A stretch of DNA of 64,000 bases, taken from assembly GCF_964204645.1 (NCBI RefSeq), contig NC_134026.1, forward strand, positions 24,322,650 through 24,386,649, in the 5' to 3' direction. Below the pieces are notes generated by a model that saw only the letters and a list, made by a program, of their open reading frames with translations, was not told the origin of the DNA and made no database searches. Source of the stretch: Tubulanus polymorphus. Taxonomy: Eukaryota; Nemertea; Palaeonemertea; Tubulaniformes; Tubulanidae. Numbering within the stretch: position 1 is the stretch's first letter; each line of letters begins with the position of its first letter. A program made the translations under genes and the position numbers. Positions 50,342-62,162 of this stretch are shown piece after piece.

Positions 50342-53113
50342 TCAGCTGACCCCATCTTTGAATAATTTTCCTGTCATGTTTATATTTTTGTTATTATCAC
50401 TAGGACCATGCGTTGCATCACCATAGTTTATTTTAAGTCCTTTACTCAGTATTTCCTGTTCACGTTTATCCCAAAACTCCTTATTGCGTCTCAACGCTTC
50501 CATATTGTGAGCGACCATTTGGTCCGGTTTACCATAATCCGGCGGATTCTGTCGTGGATTATAACCGAATCTCGCTAACATCGGCGCAATTTTTGGCATA
50601 TCGTGGACAACATCGACCGGTATCTTACCAACCCATCGAGTCAGCGCTTCCACATTCACAGGTTTAATCACTTGATCAGTTGACTTTTCAGTTCTGAAAT
50701 GATGAATAGAAAAAAAAACTCAAAACCAGAATCATCTTTATCTGTACTTTCAACTAATGGAGTTGGTAGAAATGCCTTTGTTGTGATTAACTGATGAAGT
50801 CGGATTCAATAATTTCTATTTTCACATGATTGAACGTCGTATAATTGACTACATTGGCTGGTTAATATTTCTGCCGATGAGAGTTGATTTATGATGAATA
50901 ATTTGTCAGATATGATTTTCTTGTTTTTCACGCGATGAACGCAGTCTCCGAGACCGTAATTCAAATCGCATCTATATTCATACAAGGTTTCCCAAAAAAT
51001 CTATTAAGTCTATCTATGACAAGACAAAACACCACTTCTCTGTGCGAGGTTTTCGGATTTATTGACAGAATTTTAATCTTGGCCGATTTGATAATGGAGA
51101 CACTCTACATAAAGATAATTCATCGTCTGAAAATTATTCATCACCCGATGGAAGCAAATAAAGTCTCAACACGCTAGGATATTCTCTTGACTAAAATGGC
51201 TGCTAGTCAGCCATCTTGGAATTTAATGGCGTACATCTATTTGTCATGTGGATACATTCCATAATGAACAAAAGAAGGATATCTCTAAAATGGAATAGTA
51301 CTGGTCGAAGTTCTGGTAGGCGTATTGATTACTAACATCTGCTTTGATCACATAATAAGAACTACATCGTAACTCAATAAATTGATATTTGGTTGACTTC
51401 TGGCAGCAAGAACATAACCATGAGGTCTGATTTATGGCGACTTTGTCACAATGAAATATACCCTATACTACACAAGTGATTCATCCGCTGAGAGTAACAG
51501 TGCCGTTGCAGGATTAATAATTCAAATGGACAAATTCACCCCTGAAAATGCTGACATATAAATGGTACATTACTTTTGATGTATCGGTATGTCTTATTAA
51601 CAATGCATATAGAACAGACACATCAATTTATAGCCAATGGCATCATAATGTAATGTCTTAATTCATTACTTCTATAACCTGGAAGCACCAAGCTACTGAT
51701 TCAGCGAAATTGGTTTACCCGAAGTAATTTTCAGCTACATTGATGAATCTAGATCAATATGGCAAATATAAATATCACCGTTTCCATTAGCAGTTACTGA
51801 ATATACTTAATAGGAATTACGAATATTAATGATATTAGTTGAATATGGTACCATATAAATAAACCATCTTCGATAATCAGCTGACATATTGGCGTATCAG
51901 GAAATGCACATTTGGTACATTTAGTACAAGAGTACAATGCTGAATTTGTAAATCTGCCTTCCAAAGGACAAGAGGTTAAGAATAAATTGAAAATACAAGA
52001 AAATGAAGACAGCACTGAAACATCAGCTCGACGATAATCCCCACATCAGCAAACCGAATGACAAACTTAAGTGGGCTTACTAAGTGTTGAATCATGTGTG
52101 TGAACGCAAATAGTTGGGTAAGCACATTATTCTGGTAAATTGGGCACCACATAAGTTTGGTACTTCATAAGCCCAGAAACTTGGGTGAACGTTACTATCA
52201 GTCAGTCTAGAGACATCGAATGAAAGCTAATGTAAAACATTATTCACTAGGTTATCAGTTTTTGAAGAATAGGAAAAACCAGCACAAACCTTGATAAGGA
52301 GATTCCTCCTGGTTTTCCAACATAATCTTGATGATTCAACACTGAATCATGCCAAGGAATGGCCAAGAATTCCATGATTTTTCGCATCCATTCTTCAGGA
52401 TGAAGTACAAGTTGTTCATAATACACTGGCATACAACGCGCGGATCCAACTCGTAGGCACTGATAATACATTTGCTCGACTGCTTCGCTCCACTTTTTCA
52501 AACTTTCGCGATAGCTTTTCAAATTGAACCCGGAGATTGTCACCTTGCGACTGATGATCGAATGGACTACGGCGCGACCGTCGCGAATCATGAGCACGAA
52601 TTTCGAATTCGGAAACATTCGAGACAGATAAACGCTCGCTTTCAGCGTGAACGGATCTTTGTTACATAAAAAAGGGGCGGCTTCGGCGTGTTTCGCGATG
52701 ATCTCCAGAATAAACACGGACATCGCACCATCTAACACTTCCTCGGTGATTCCTGCTTCTTTAAGACGTTGCATTTCTTTGCTGGAATGTGCCATGTTGC
52801 TGCGCATGCTCAACACGCGCGGGATTATCCGCGTTTCTTCGCCGCAGCGCACGTCGGGATGTGCATCGAGCATGACGCGCATCAGGGTCGTTCCGCTGCG
52901 CGGTACGCCACCTATGAATATGATCGGCATGTGGCGGTCGTACGGATACGTTTTGTTGTCCTTGCCTCGCATGTAGTGAACCGATTCGCGCGGCACCATT
53001 TTGTAACCAATATCGCATGGTATGAACCACGTGTAGACGACAAAGACGATGATACCGATAATGAAAATCCGATAGCAATATTTTCGAAGACGACGATTTG
53101 GCAGGTTCATCAT
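50342..53113 (-). CDS. Protein-tyrosine sulfotransferase (TPST), two coding exons
   Basis: Exon 1 runs 53113 to 52290 and exon 2 runs 50693 to 50342, joined in phase 2 to give 391 residues (vertebrate TPST1/2 about 370-377). TPSTs are type II trans-Golgi enzymes that transfer sulfate from PAPS to tyrosines near acidic residues of secreted and membrane proteins. A membrane anchor (about residues 16-31) follows a basic start. The PAPS phosphosulfate-binding loop is [12 protein letters not shown] (about 68-79), then RCGEETR with the catalytic Glu, LCNKDPF and [20 protein letters not shown]. Exon 2 supplies [20 protein letters not shown] and [10 protein letters not shown]. The first ATG of a tandem pair at 53113 is used. 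An acceptor just upstream (53151-53160) implies a separate 5'UTR exon. The C-terminal tail is longer and more polar than in vertebrates. Confidence 0.95.
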
Positions 53114-53532
53114 TGCATCGTGGGCGACGTCGCGGAACAACGATATCTGTGAACACCCTGAAAAACATGAAACGAAACATCATAAGAACGATAGGAAAGA
53201 TAATTACTGAATTTGTTCCGAAGGGTTGACAGCTTCTGTATACACAAAATTACCAAAAACGTTCAATAACCATTAGAATTTCATTTACCAAATTCATAAT
53301 TGACCTTCACAAAATATACTGTAGGCCTATCCTAGAACTTGAACTAGAGGATCATTAGTGAAAATATGTGGTTCCCTTTTGTGAAATACTCAATTCATAC
53401 TTAATATCATTTCTTCGTTATAATGTTAAATAATGTAACATATTCTATTCTACCTATAAATCAATCAATCCTGGAACTGAATGCCTGACTGGCATCTCTT
53501 CACACCCTCAACAACCATTGATATCCCTTTAG

Positions 53533-53670
53533 TTATTCCTGATCGATCGCCCAAGCCCACAAATCTTTGAGATGCCCGCAATCAATGGCCAACCCATGAT
53601 CTCCTTCACCGAGCAGGATCCCGAGCAGACAGAATCCGATGGACAAGGTTCTCCACAGCGATCGAGCTCG
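53533..53670 (+). CDS. Unexplained coding-like ORF (possible exon)
   Basis: After a CCCTTTAG acceptor-like sequence, the + frame reads LFLIDRPSPQIFE, then MPAINGQPMISFTEQDPEQ and a Ser/Gln-rich stretch, before GT-type donor candidates near 53671. Codon use and composition are clearly unlike the flanks. I do not recognise the peptide. The antisense frame is also open over part of it, so the strand is not certain. No partner exons were found. Confidence 0.3.
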
Positions 53671-54011
53671 GTGCCAACAGAAACTATATACATACAAAAA
53701 TCTACACTAGAACAAACCTTTTATTATGGCGATTTTAGATTATTACATTTGAATCTATTCCTTTAGTTACAGTTACGTAGCTCGTAGTTTTTTTTTAAAT
53801 TTCCGCACTGATATGTAATCTCAGATATCCGAAACTAATAACCCAAGCAATTTGAAGCTTAATAGCCGTGCTGAAAGGTAAAAACAGAGAACACAATATC
53901 TGTTCTATCACAGAACATAGTAATCTTTATATCACATTCCAAATTGCTCAGAACACTCCGAGCTAACAATCACTTAATTCGAGTTATCGCGTTCCCTTGA
54001 TATTCGCTAGC

Positions 54012-54028
54012 GAGAGAGAGAGAGAGAG
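54012..54028. repeat. GA microsatellite
   Basis: A GA dinucleotide run of eight units lies in the G+C-richer segment upstream of TPST. Confidence 0.9.
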
Positions 54029-54400
54029 CGCTCGGTTCTCGATATGACAAGACGCAACTTCTCGCAACGCCGCGGCAATGGCTTCAAGTTCAATTAGGAA
54101 ATGCAAGACCAACTTCATACTAATCCCATTCCATCTGAGCGATCCGCGTTGGAAACATGTCAATTACGTGCAGCAGCTGATTACAACAACATCCATTCTT
54201 TAGATTATAGCGCAGAAAGCCGACTAATGAGAACGCAGCGTACTGTGCAATAGAAAAAATCTCGCAAGTTCTCCACACTGCGCTAGAGAGCGTCGGATGC
54301 GAAGTGCATCGGGAGTCTTTTCAACAATAATCTCAGCGAGCATCTCGTGTCTGTACCTCATCAAGAAATAAACGCACTCTAAATATACTGTACAAACAAT

Positions 54401-55511
54401 AACAGTGAAACTAGAAGAAATTAGCGAATATTTACTCTCTGTGATTGAGATGATTAAAACTGCGAATATATTGAACTATACTTAGCCGCCTACTAATACA
54501 AAGTCTGCATTGAGTGTTTCAATACGAGCGTCTCGAACGTCGCGTAAAGCAATAGAAATACAAAACAAAGACTCTCTGCAAATCCTTGAAAAGACGAGGA
54601 AATGTGAGTTTCATTCTACCGCGATAGCTATATACCTCATTTACCAGTTGTTACAAACTGCAAGCAAAATGAATTCAGCTCATCATTGTTGTTCAGCTAT
54701 GACTGCGTTCATCTCTCGTTCATGTATAGGGTGCGTATTGTTATGAGGCTTTATAATTAGGCGATGCTTGTTATATTTAGATATTTATAAAGCGTCCTCT
54801 ATTGTTCAAAATGAAAACTATCAGCACGCACGTCACGACTACGACTACACTGGGACGTACTGGGATGGAGAAGAACACATTAAGAGTGAGCTTGAGTTAT
54901 TGAATATGTTGAGTCCTGTATTATACACTGACTGGCACTGGAATAATAAACACTGATTAGTTCTAATAAGACGCTTGACACTTGATAGAAGCAGTAATTT
55001 TCAGCTACGCCAAATAAGGGTCTCATCATTAGGATGTTACAAGTACCGGTAGCTATATGCACACAACAGTTCCACTCCTCCAACTTAATGGCGGAATAAA
55101 TCTAGTGAAATTTTAGAATCTCTGATATTATTGTGGGCCCACAAATGTTTTATATCCACATTTTAGCCATTTTGATTGCTGTGTTCATAGTCCCGGGGCA
55201 GGCTAAAAGCAAATAACTATTCTATAAGTTGAAATATTGTTTAAATATTTGATCATTCTGAAGAAAGGCAGCCACTAGGGGTCTGTGAGATGTATTCATG
55301 AGCTCAATTCCTGATTGACGATAAATTTTACTTTAGGCTAAACAGCGATAAATAGCAGATTAATCATTAAATATTATTTCTCCCAGAAGATTATAGCATT
55401 TTGCTGTTTTAGAAATTACATACGAATAAATTTACAAACAAGAGGGAGGCGACAATATCAATATTACTATTCTGTCTGTTTTAACACACGACAACTGTGA
55501 GGGCGTATTTA
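54401..55511. other. Intergenic stretch
   Basis: No supported gene. ORFs of 60-80 codons are present but have no recognisable features or splice context. Confidence 0.4.
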
Positions 55512-55800
55512 CGGAAGCCCCTAGGTGACATATGAGATAATTTTTTTCATAATTTCGACTTATTAAGTCGAATTTCGACATAATAAGTCGAATTTCGACT
55601 TAATAAGTCGAAATTCGACATGAAAATCAAACTCGAAATTCAACTTAATTAACTCGAAATTCGACCTAATTAACACGAAATTCGACTTATTATGTCGAAA
55701 TTCGACTTATAAAGTCGAAATTCGACTTATTATGTCGAAATTCGACTTAATAAGTCGAAATTGTGAAAAAACTTTCTCGTATGTCACCTAGGGGCTTCCG
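55512..55800. mobile_element. Hairpin-satellite MITE with long inverted ends and TA duplication
   Basis: Terminal inverted repeats of about 58 bp begin CGGAAGCCCCTAGGTGACAT on each strand, with a few mismatches. TA flanks both ends (55510-55511 and 55801-55802). The interior is roughly ten units of a 20-bp tandem repeat, each itself palindromic (core TTCGACTTAATAAGTCGAA). Central units (about 55620-55680) have diverged. There is no coding capacity. It is a non-autonomous DNA element, possibly Tc1/mariner-like judging from the TA duplication. Confidence 0.7.
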
Positions 55801-55802
55801 TA

Positions 55803-58800
55803 CGTATTCATTTAATATCATATGAAATAAAAATCATTTCACCACTCGCATCAGGCCTACTTCAAACCTATCTCATTGAGGTTTTTTGCCGCGATTTACA
55901 CCGCATTTTGACACGTTCGCTTATTCATTTACATCTTTGAGCTATTAACGAATAGTGAATAGAAAAAAGCCACTGATCTGCACGAAAACTACCTCTTGGA
56001 AGTTGGTAGCGGTCTAAATTCCCAGCATTTATATTCATCGGTCCATCGCATGTTTTTCTTCAGAGAGCACTTTAGATGTGTTATCTTGTCAGCTCTATAA
56101 TGGAACGGCAATTTTCATGCAGATATTTACCGATCAACACACGCATGTGTATGTTGACGATGAAATATTGTTTGACTTCCGTGCTACGGAATAGATCGTT
56201 ACTTCTTATAGTAATGTATGGCCCAATGATTTCACATAGATCAACAAATACTCTTCTGTTCTGTCTTACGAGGATTCAGAATATCACTGGCATGCATGCG
56301 CATTTTTTCCAAAGGTTAAACCACGTACTCGTCGTGGCACAATAGCCACACTCAGACGTGGAAAACAGATAATAAGTTTAAAACTTATTTAAAATTATGA
56401 TTTACACGTATTCAAAATTTCTAAACTTATCAACTTATCATGGACTTTTCGTTTTATAATCCATGGACAAACATATGTAACTTTTTAAACAGAGATACTT
56501 TTTGTGATATTCCAGCAAAAATTGTTGATATCGTGAATTTAGATCAGAACAACTTTGGCAGAAAAATTGATACCATACACTAAATGGTTATCTTTTTGCT
56601 AAAAACTTTTCATCAACGCTAATAAGTACCAGGTGTCAAGACAAATAACAAGCGTTTCAATGTCTACGATCTAATTTACAGTCAGACGTGAAATGCTTGA
56701 TTTTGATTCTATTCGAAAACCTGACCTGACTATCCGATGTAGTCTTGTCGATACCAAATGATCTACAGCTAATCATTGATTCACTTGACTCTGGTAAATC
56801 GAATTATGCTCGACCAACATTTTCACAAGAGATGGAGAAAAGAAATACCGTACATCATATTACACGGCGTTGAAATTGACAAGATAAAAAATGCAATAAC
56901 TGCGAAGCCGGCTTGAAATTTGTCATTTTCCTAAAAGCACTTCATCATTAGACTACGTTGAAGTATCTCTTTCCTGCGTGTATCGTATATTTTCGTCATG
57001 TTCGAATACTTCAAGGGTAACAGAAAATAATCACGACTCGACAGGCAATTATTGGCATTTGACATTTTCATTGAAATGAAATTTTAAAAAGACAAACTTT
57101 TGAAAAGGACACTTAAGGGGCGGGGGTTTGTTTGCTACCCCCAAAACCCTTCCACTAGGCATGGTCCTGCGCTGAAGTTACAAGAGTGCATCTAATTAAC
57201 ACCGTCATCTACCCGGCACTAAGAGACAATTATTGATTCTGCGATTCCAATATCTCAATGCTTGAGGGATATTCCTGCAATGTCCAGACATACCTAATTG
57301 ACCATCAAGCTAATTGGGATGTGACATTTGTTCACGACATGTTTTTGACCTTATCGTCATTAGATAAAAGCGGCGAGGTGCCCTAACACAACCAAGATAG
57401 AATTGATGAAATGAATGGAACTATCAACTCTGATAAACTGGGTCCACGAGGTTCTCATCACATAAAACTCGCTTAACTGAGTCATAAAACCTGAATTACA
57501 GTTATCTATCTGCGTTATAACATTGACTGCAAATAATTGGGTGGGTCTAGTATATAGAAGAATAGAATGACAATTAATAATCAATAATCTGCTCTGGGGA
57601 GGACGAAATCAAATGCAGGTTGTGGTCATTGTGACAGGATAAATTAATTCAACGCAAAGTTCTAATTGTCAATTCATAAACAGCCTCTAGGTGCTTCATG
57701 AGACAAAAATAGTCTGCAATCCTGTGTGGCTCTCAGACCTACCTGCCACTCCCTAGCAGCCGTGACAACTATAAACTACCGAGTGAATTTTGATTTGAAC
57801 TATAATTTTGAAAATATGGTAATTTTAATGGTTTTCTAAATAAAAGATCAATAAAAAAACATTTATTCGCCACATTTAAGACACTGAGGAATCTTTCATC
57901 TTTAGCGATAATATTAAAATCACTTGCCTCATAGTAATTTATCTCTATGTGCGTAATCCCGATGAAATCAGGCAACACGACTGTGTTTATAGATAACTGA
58001 TACGGAATCAATACGAATTAACTTGCAACTTACTCTCGATCAAACCTGATCAATAATAATCACTGATACGGTTCATCCTCACTACTGATAGAATACAACT
58101 ACGCACGCCAAGTGACCAAAGCCTTCATTATACCAATCGCGAAACGAATTGCCATTTTTTCTTTCTCAGAATTGTCTGATGTGTACGTGACATAAAATGA
58201 GGCAATGATGTGAGAAAATGAATAATGAAGCTTTAAGTAATAGGTTGATGAATACCAGGCTGAAATACCATGAAATTAAAATCCATAGAGGAAACTGATT
58301 TAAATGGCCGCTGCATGCGGTGAGTATCGTATGCGTAATTTCAGGGATGGATTGATTCTGTAGGAAACTACACCCGGATAAAGCCTATTTCCGCTAGCGT
58401 AACATGTAGTGAGATGAGCCAATCTGCCGGTTCCTTTAATCCAAAATTAGATTTACAGACGGGTTATATGACTGCGTGCGTGCTAGCAAATGGTCGATGT
58501 TTGAAGCATGAAAGTGATAAATCCTTCGCCACAAATACCTTCTCTTTTACTTTGAGATTGTCGTGGGTAACATTCCGTTTGTCTAATGGGGCGTGTAATG
58601 AAGCACGTGGATTTCGGAATCTGTTCTCAGTAATTGCGCTTTTTATTGGGATCTTCAATCAATAGTTACTGCGGAGTTGTTTGTGAGCGAAGCATTTTGT
58701 AATTAGAGGTGTTTCATTTCCTTAATGAAATGACCATACCGCGTAGGCCTACAGGGTATATCAATGCGAAACACAGCAGTAACTGTACTGAAGGCGGTGA

Positions 58801-59055
58801 CAATTTCGTTATTTAGTCAAGAGAGGAAAAAAAGTGATTTGATTTTGTTCGGTCAACAGCAAGAGTCATCATGACCACAGCTAACAAAGCATTAATATCC
58901 GCACTGCAACCGCAAGTAGTTGTCTAATGAATAATGTGTCCTCTCAGAAAGACCATCAACTGATGTGGGTATTCAGATAAGTAAAAAATAGGCAGACAAA
59001 GAGTCCCCATCAGTTAATCATGAAAATTTACCAAACAACAGCAAATATTTACGAT
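55803..59055. other. Intergenic stretch
   Basis: No supported gene. ORFs at 56076-56345, 57769-58011 (- strand) and 58414-58665 lack recognisable domains and splice context. I see no structured RNA. Confidence 0.4.
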
Positions 59056-59057
59056 TA

Positions 59058-59268
59058 CAGTAGATCCTCGTTCTAACGATGCAGGGATATAATGATTTAT
59101 CGGTTATTACAAACCTAGAATTTCATCCCAAACACGACAATATCAATGACTTTCATAATGGATATAACGAGAACTATCGGTTATAACGAACAGATTTTCT
59201 GGTCCCCTGAAGTTTGTTGCGACATTGACCCCTGTTTTTAGAGTCCATGGTTGCAATGAGTTCTACTG
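59058..59268. mobile_element. pogo/Tigger-like MITE with TA duplication
   Basis: The left end CAGTAGATCCTCGTTCTAAC and the right end, read on the other strand, CAGTAGAACTCATTGCAACC form related inverted termini. TA lies on both outer sides (59056-59057 and 59269-59270). Internal phrases such as CGGTTATAACGAAC are typical of pogo-family ends. Length is 211 bp with no ORF. Confidence 0.65.
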
Positions 59269-59270
59269 TA

Positions 59271-61857
59271 CATAGCATTGTCGGCTTTTTGTGGGGTCAT
59301 CACTGAGTGATTTTTCAAATCTCATCGGTGATACACCCGACATCGCCATCCACTCCTAAACGTGATGCGCTCATTTAGTTTTTCATATGATGACATATTC
59401 ACGACGACGCATTCTGCCAAATCCAATGATACATCTGATAAATGATGTCACAAACTACATTTTATTGCCCATCAAGAATTGAGACGACCAATTTTGCAAA
59501 ATGGACCGAGCCAAAAACCAATTAATACTCTCAGTGAAGCCTAATCTGTTGAGATATATTTCCAATGCCTGACATGCATACCTAACCTGATAGTTATAGC
59601 TTTTTTTCCTCATAGTTTATCGAGTTCTAAATGGATCATGCATGTAGAAAGAATGTTCCCATCTCCCTGTAAATATCTCCCAATAACTCTAATAACTTGA
59701 TTTCGATTTCAAAATCTTTGAAATAATTTTAGGGGGATTTTTACCTTGAGTGGATCGGCATATTTATACCAGTTACTACATATGTAAAACGATCGCTAAG
59801 ATTGTTTTCTAAGAAGGTCAACAATCGAAAATAAACCTTCAACTCCTTACTATTCATGGATCACATACAACACGCAATATTAGATTACATAAGATGTTGG
59901 AATTAGATATTCTTTAATCTGACAATGAGTCCATTAGTCAGCCGATTAATGAGCAAGAAGGTTTCCTCAGGGTAAAATTCCCAGTTAAGCCTGCGACATT
60001 AAATGCACTAGTGGGAATAAAAATTGATTATGTCTAGCAGTAGATCTATTCGATTCCAAATCAGCTATGATCAGACTTCAGCCCTGCCTGATGAAAAACA
60101 ATCAACATTAATTTTGCCTTTTAGACGTTTTTTCCCTTCATATTAATTTCTATATCATGTACTCAGTAATAAAATGTTATAACGACCATATGCCGAAATC
60201 TGTTTGTGAGATATGATTATGGTTTTTAACATTGGAGAGTGATTATTGGAAAATTTGCACAGAATTTTTCAGATAAGATTAAAAAATATCCTTAAGTATA
60301 AATCAAACTCATATGGTTTTGACAGGTGAAATAAAAAGGTCTTGATGAGACTCACAGTGGTTTTAAATTCCATAGTTCTGGGTTTTCAGATTCAAATTTA
60401 AAATCATTTCTTGTATCTAACATGTGTCCAACTTTTAAGTTAAATCTGAACTCAAGACTGCTGGAATTTGGTCCTTAACGTTAAGGATATATGAGGTGTT
60501 CAAAATTCATTCAGTAACCATGTTGTACAACATTCAACAAAAATGAAAATGGATTTTGAATAGGATTAGATACGTTCATACATACAACTTACCAGCTACT
60601 AGACATGAGTTATACAGCTCAGTGGTCGAATGTTCCCATTATTATCCACCACAGAGACGCAACCAATCACCAGTGACGCTCTCTTCGTTCTACCAGCAAT
60701 GAGTTAATACTCCCTGTCAAACTAAGACTGCATTTCCAATAATGGATTTACCATGGCAGCAATAGGACAACTGAAATGAAACCAATAATTCTATTCATGT
60801 ATCCTCAGTTGAAAGGGAAGGAGAAAGTGACCCACTTAATGAGCATCAAAAAATATTCCCGGTAATAAAAAGAGAATCACCACTTGCAGGGCGGATACTT
60901 TCTATGGCATATACAGTAATACATACAGTATGTCATTGTCTGGTAATTGTAAAACTCAAACTGGAGCAAGAATTTTCAACTACATCTCAAAGTAGAATCA
61001 TTGATGTCAAATGGTATTCAAATAAAAAACATCAGTTCCTAAAATAACTCGGGATAAATACTTATACTGGTATGTTAAAAACTCTGTCAGGTCATTTTAT
61101 CCACCAGGCTTAAAGATAATCAATTTTTGCACATTTTGACTAGACTATCATAGCAGATCTTTGAAGTGTGCACAATAAATCTATAATTAAAATTTGCAAG
61201 CTTTATGAAAACATGATAACTCGTCTGAAGAAGAGCTAATTAAATTTTCTGCAACTTGCTGTGAATGAAATCTAATTAGACCCATAATTAGTGCCCGTAC
61301 TACAATGGTGAGGACAGTATATGTAGGCCTACTAGTTACTACTATTAGTTGCTAAGTCCTACACTAGGATAGTACTGAATATGGTCATTTAAAGCATAAT
61401 ACTTGAATTAGCAAAAGAACAATACTAGCAGAATATTCATACTATGAAAATCTACCCAAATATTTCCGGTCCCAGCTTAATCACATCTTTGCTTATTTAC
61501 ACAAACATCATCAATATTTAGCTTTTTTGTCGAATAAAATTTCAATTGAATTGATACCACCGAGTTAGTGGTGCATAATCTTTTTATCATCAATGAAAAA
61601 AACTGCAAACCGACAAGAAAAAAACCAGGTGTTAAAACCCTTACCAAAACGCTAACATATTAAATTCGACAGTATTTGCGAATAAAAATGCTTCGAACAT
61701 GGAGAACATGGGCGCAGCCATCTTGAAAATACATGAAATGGCCCCCAAAATTTGGTCGTTTTCAAAAAGGCTTAGAAGTATGTTTTTTTTATTTGGCTGT
61801 TGATTTTTCTGTAATACGTTTATCTTAAGCCGATGCCCACAGACATAATAACGTTTG
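59271..61857. other. Intergenic stretch upstream of FNTA
   Basis: No supported gene or strong repeat. AT-rich. The last 200 bp form the FNTA proximal promoter region; no TATA box was seen. Confidence 0.4.
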
Positions 61858-61858
61858 A

Positions 61859-61894
<36 letters not shown>
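61858..61894. repeat. TGAT tetranucleotide microsatellite in the FNTA promoter
   Basis: Eight tandem TGAT units end in ATTGG, an inverted CCAAT sequence, about 46 bp before the FNTA start codon. The repeat is close enough to affect promoter or 5'UTR length. Confidence 0.9.
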
Positions 61895-61896
<2 letters not shown>

Positions 61897-61939
61897 ACAC
61901 ACTCAAACTCCGTCCGGGCCATCGTCCGTAAGCCGAATA

Positions 61940-62054
61940 ATGGCGGAGACTTCGCTCACGCTGTACAAGGATCGCGAAGATTTCGCTGATCTTATTCCTA
62001 TTCCTGTTGACGAAGGACCCAACCCTATCGTTCGCATAGCTTATACGGAACACT
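61940..62054 (+). CDS. Farnesyl/geranylgeranyltransferase type I alpha subunit, first coding exon (partial gene)
   Basis: The ATG at 61940 (A at -3, followed by GCG) opens 38 codons plus one base before a GTGAGT donor. The peptide MAETSLTLYKDREDFADLIP and then VDEGPNPIVRIAYTEH matches the N-terminal region of FNTA, where vertebrates have a similar acidic/aromatic stretch, DGPNPVVQI, and the F-R/K-D-V-Y-Y-F start of the helical repeats. FNTA is the shared subunit of farnesyltransferase and geranylgeranyltransferase I, which prenylate CaaX proteins such as Ras and Rho. The rest of the gene, with the tetratricopeptide-like prenyltransferase repeats, must lie beyond 64000. The vertebrate Pro-rich leader is absent. 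Confidence 0.85.
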
Positions 62055-62162
62055 GTGAGTATTCATATCATCACATATTTAAATAGCTAGTTTATTCAAA
62101 GCGTAACCTGCTGAAAACAAATTCAAATCATTTTATTGACTGCTTTTGCTTGCCAGTCAGGA

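Larger units (their letters stand above)
53114..54400 (-). promoter_or_regulatory. 5'UTR intron and possible promoter region of TPST
   Basis: A - strand acceptor just upstream of the TPST start (complement of CTGAAAAACATG, about 53159) requires a 5' exon further right. The segment 54000-54330 is unusually CpG- and G+C-rich for this window and includes a GA run, so it is a reasonable promoter candidate. This is inference from composition only. A + strand ORF at 53533-53670 lies within the putative intron. Confidence 0.3.

Noticed and set aside
52472-53152. + strand ORFs opposite TPST exon 1
   Set aside because: Antisense shadows of a conserved enzyme exon.
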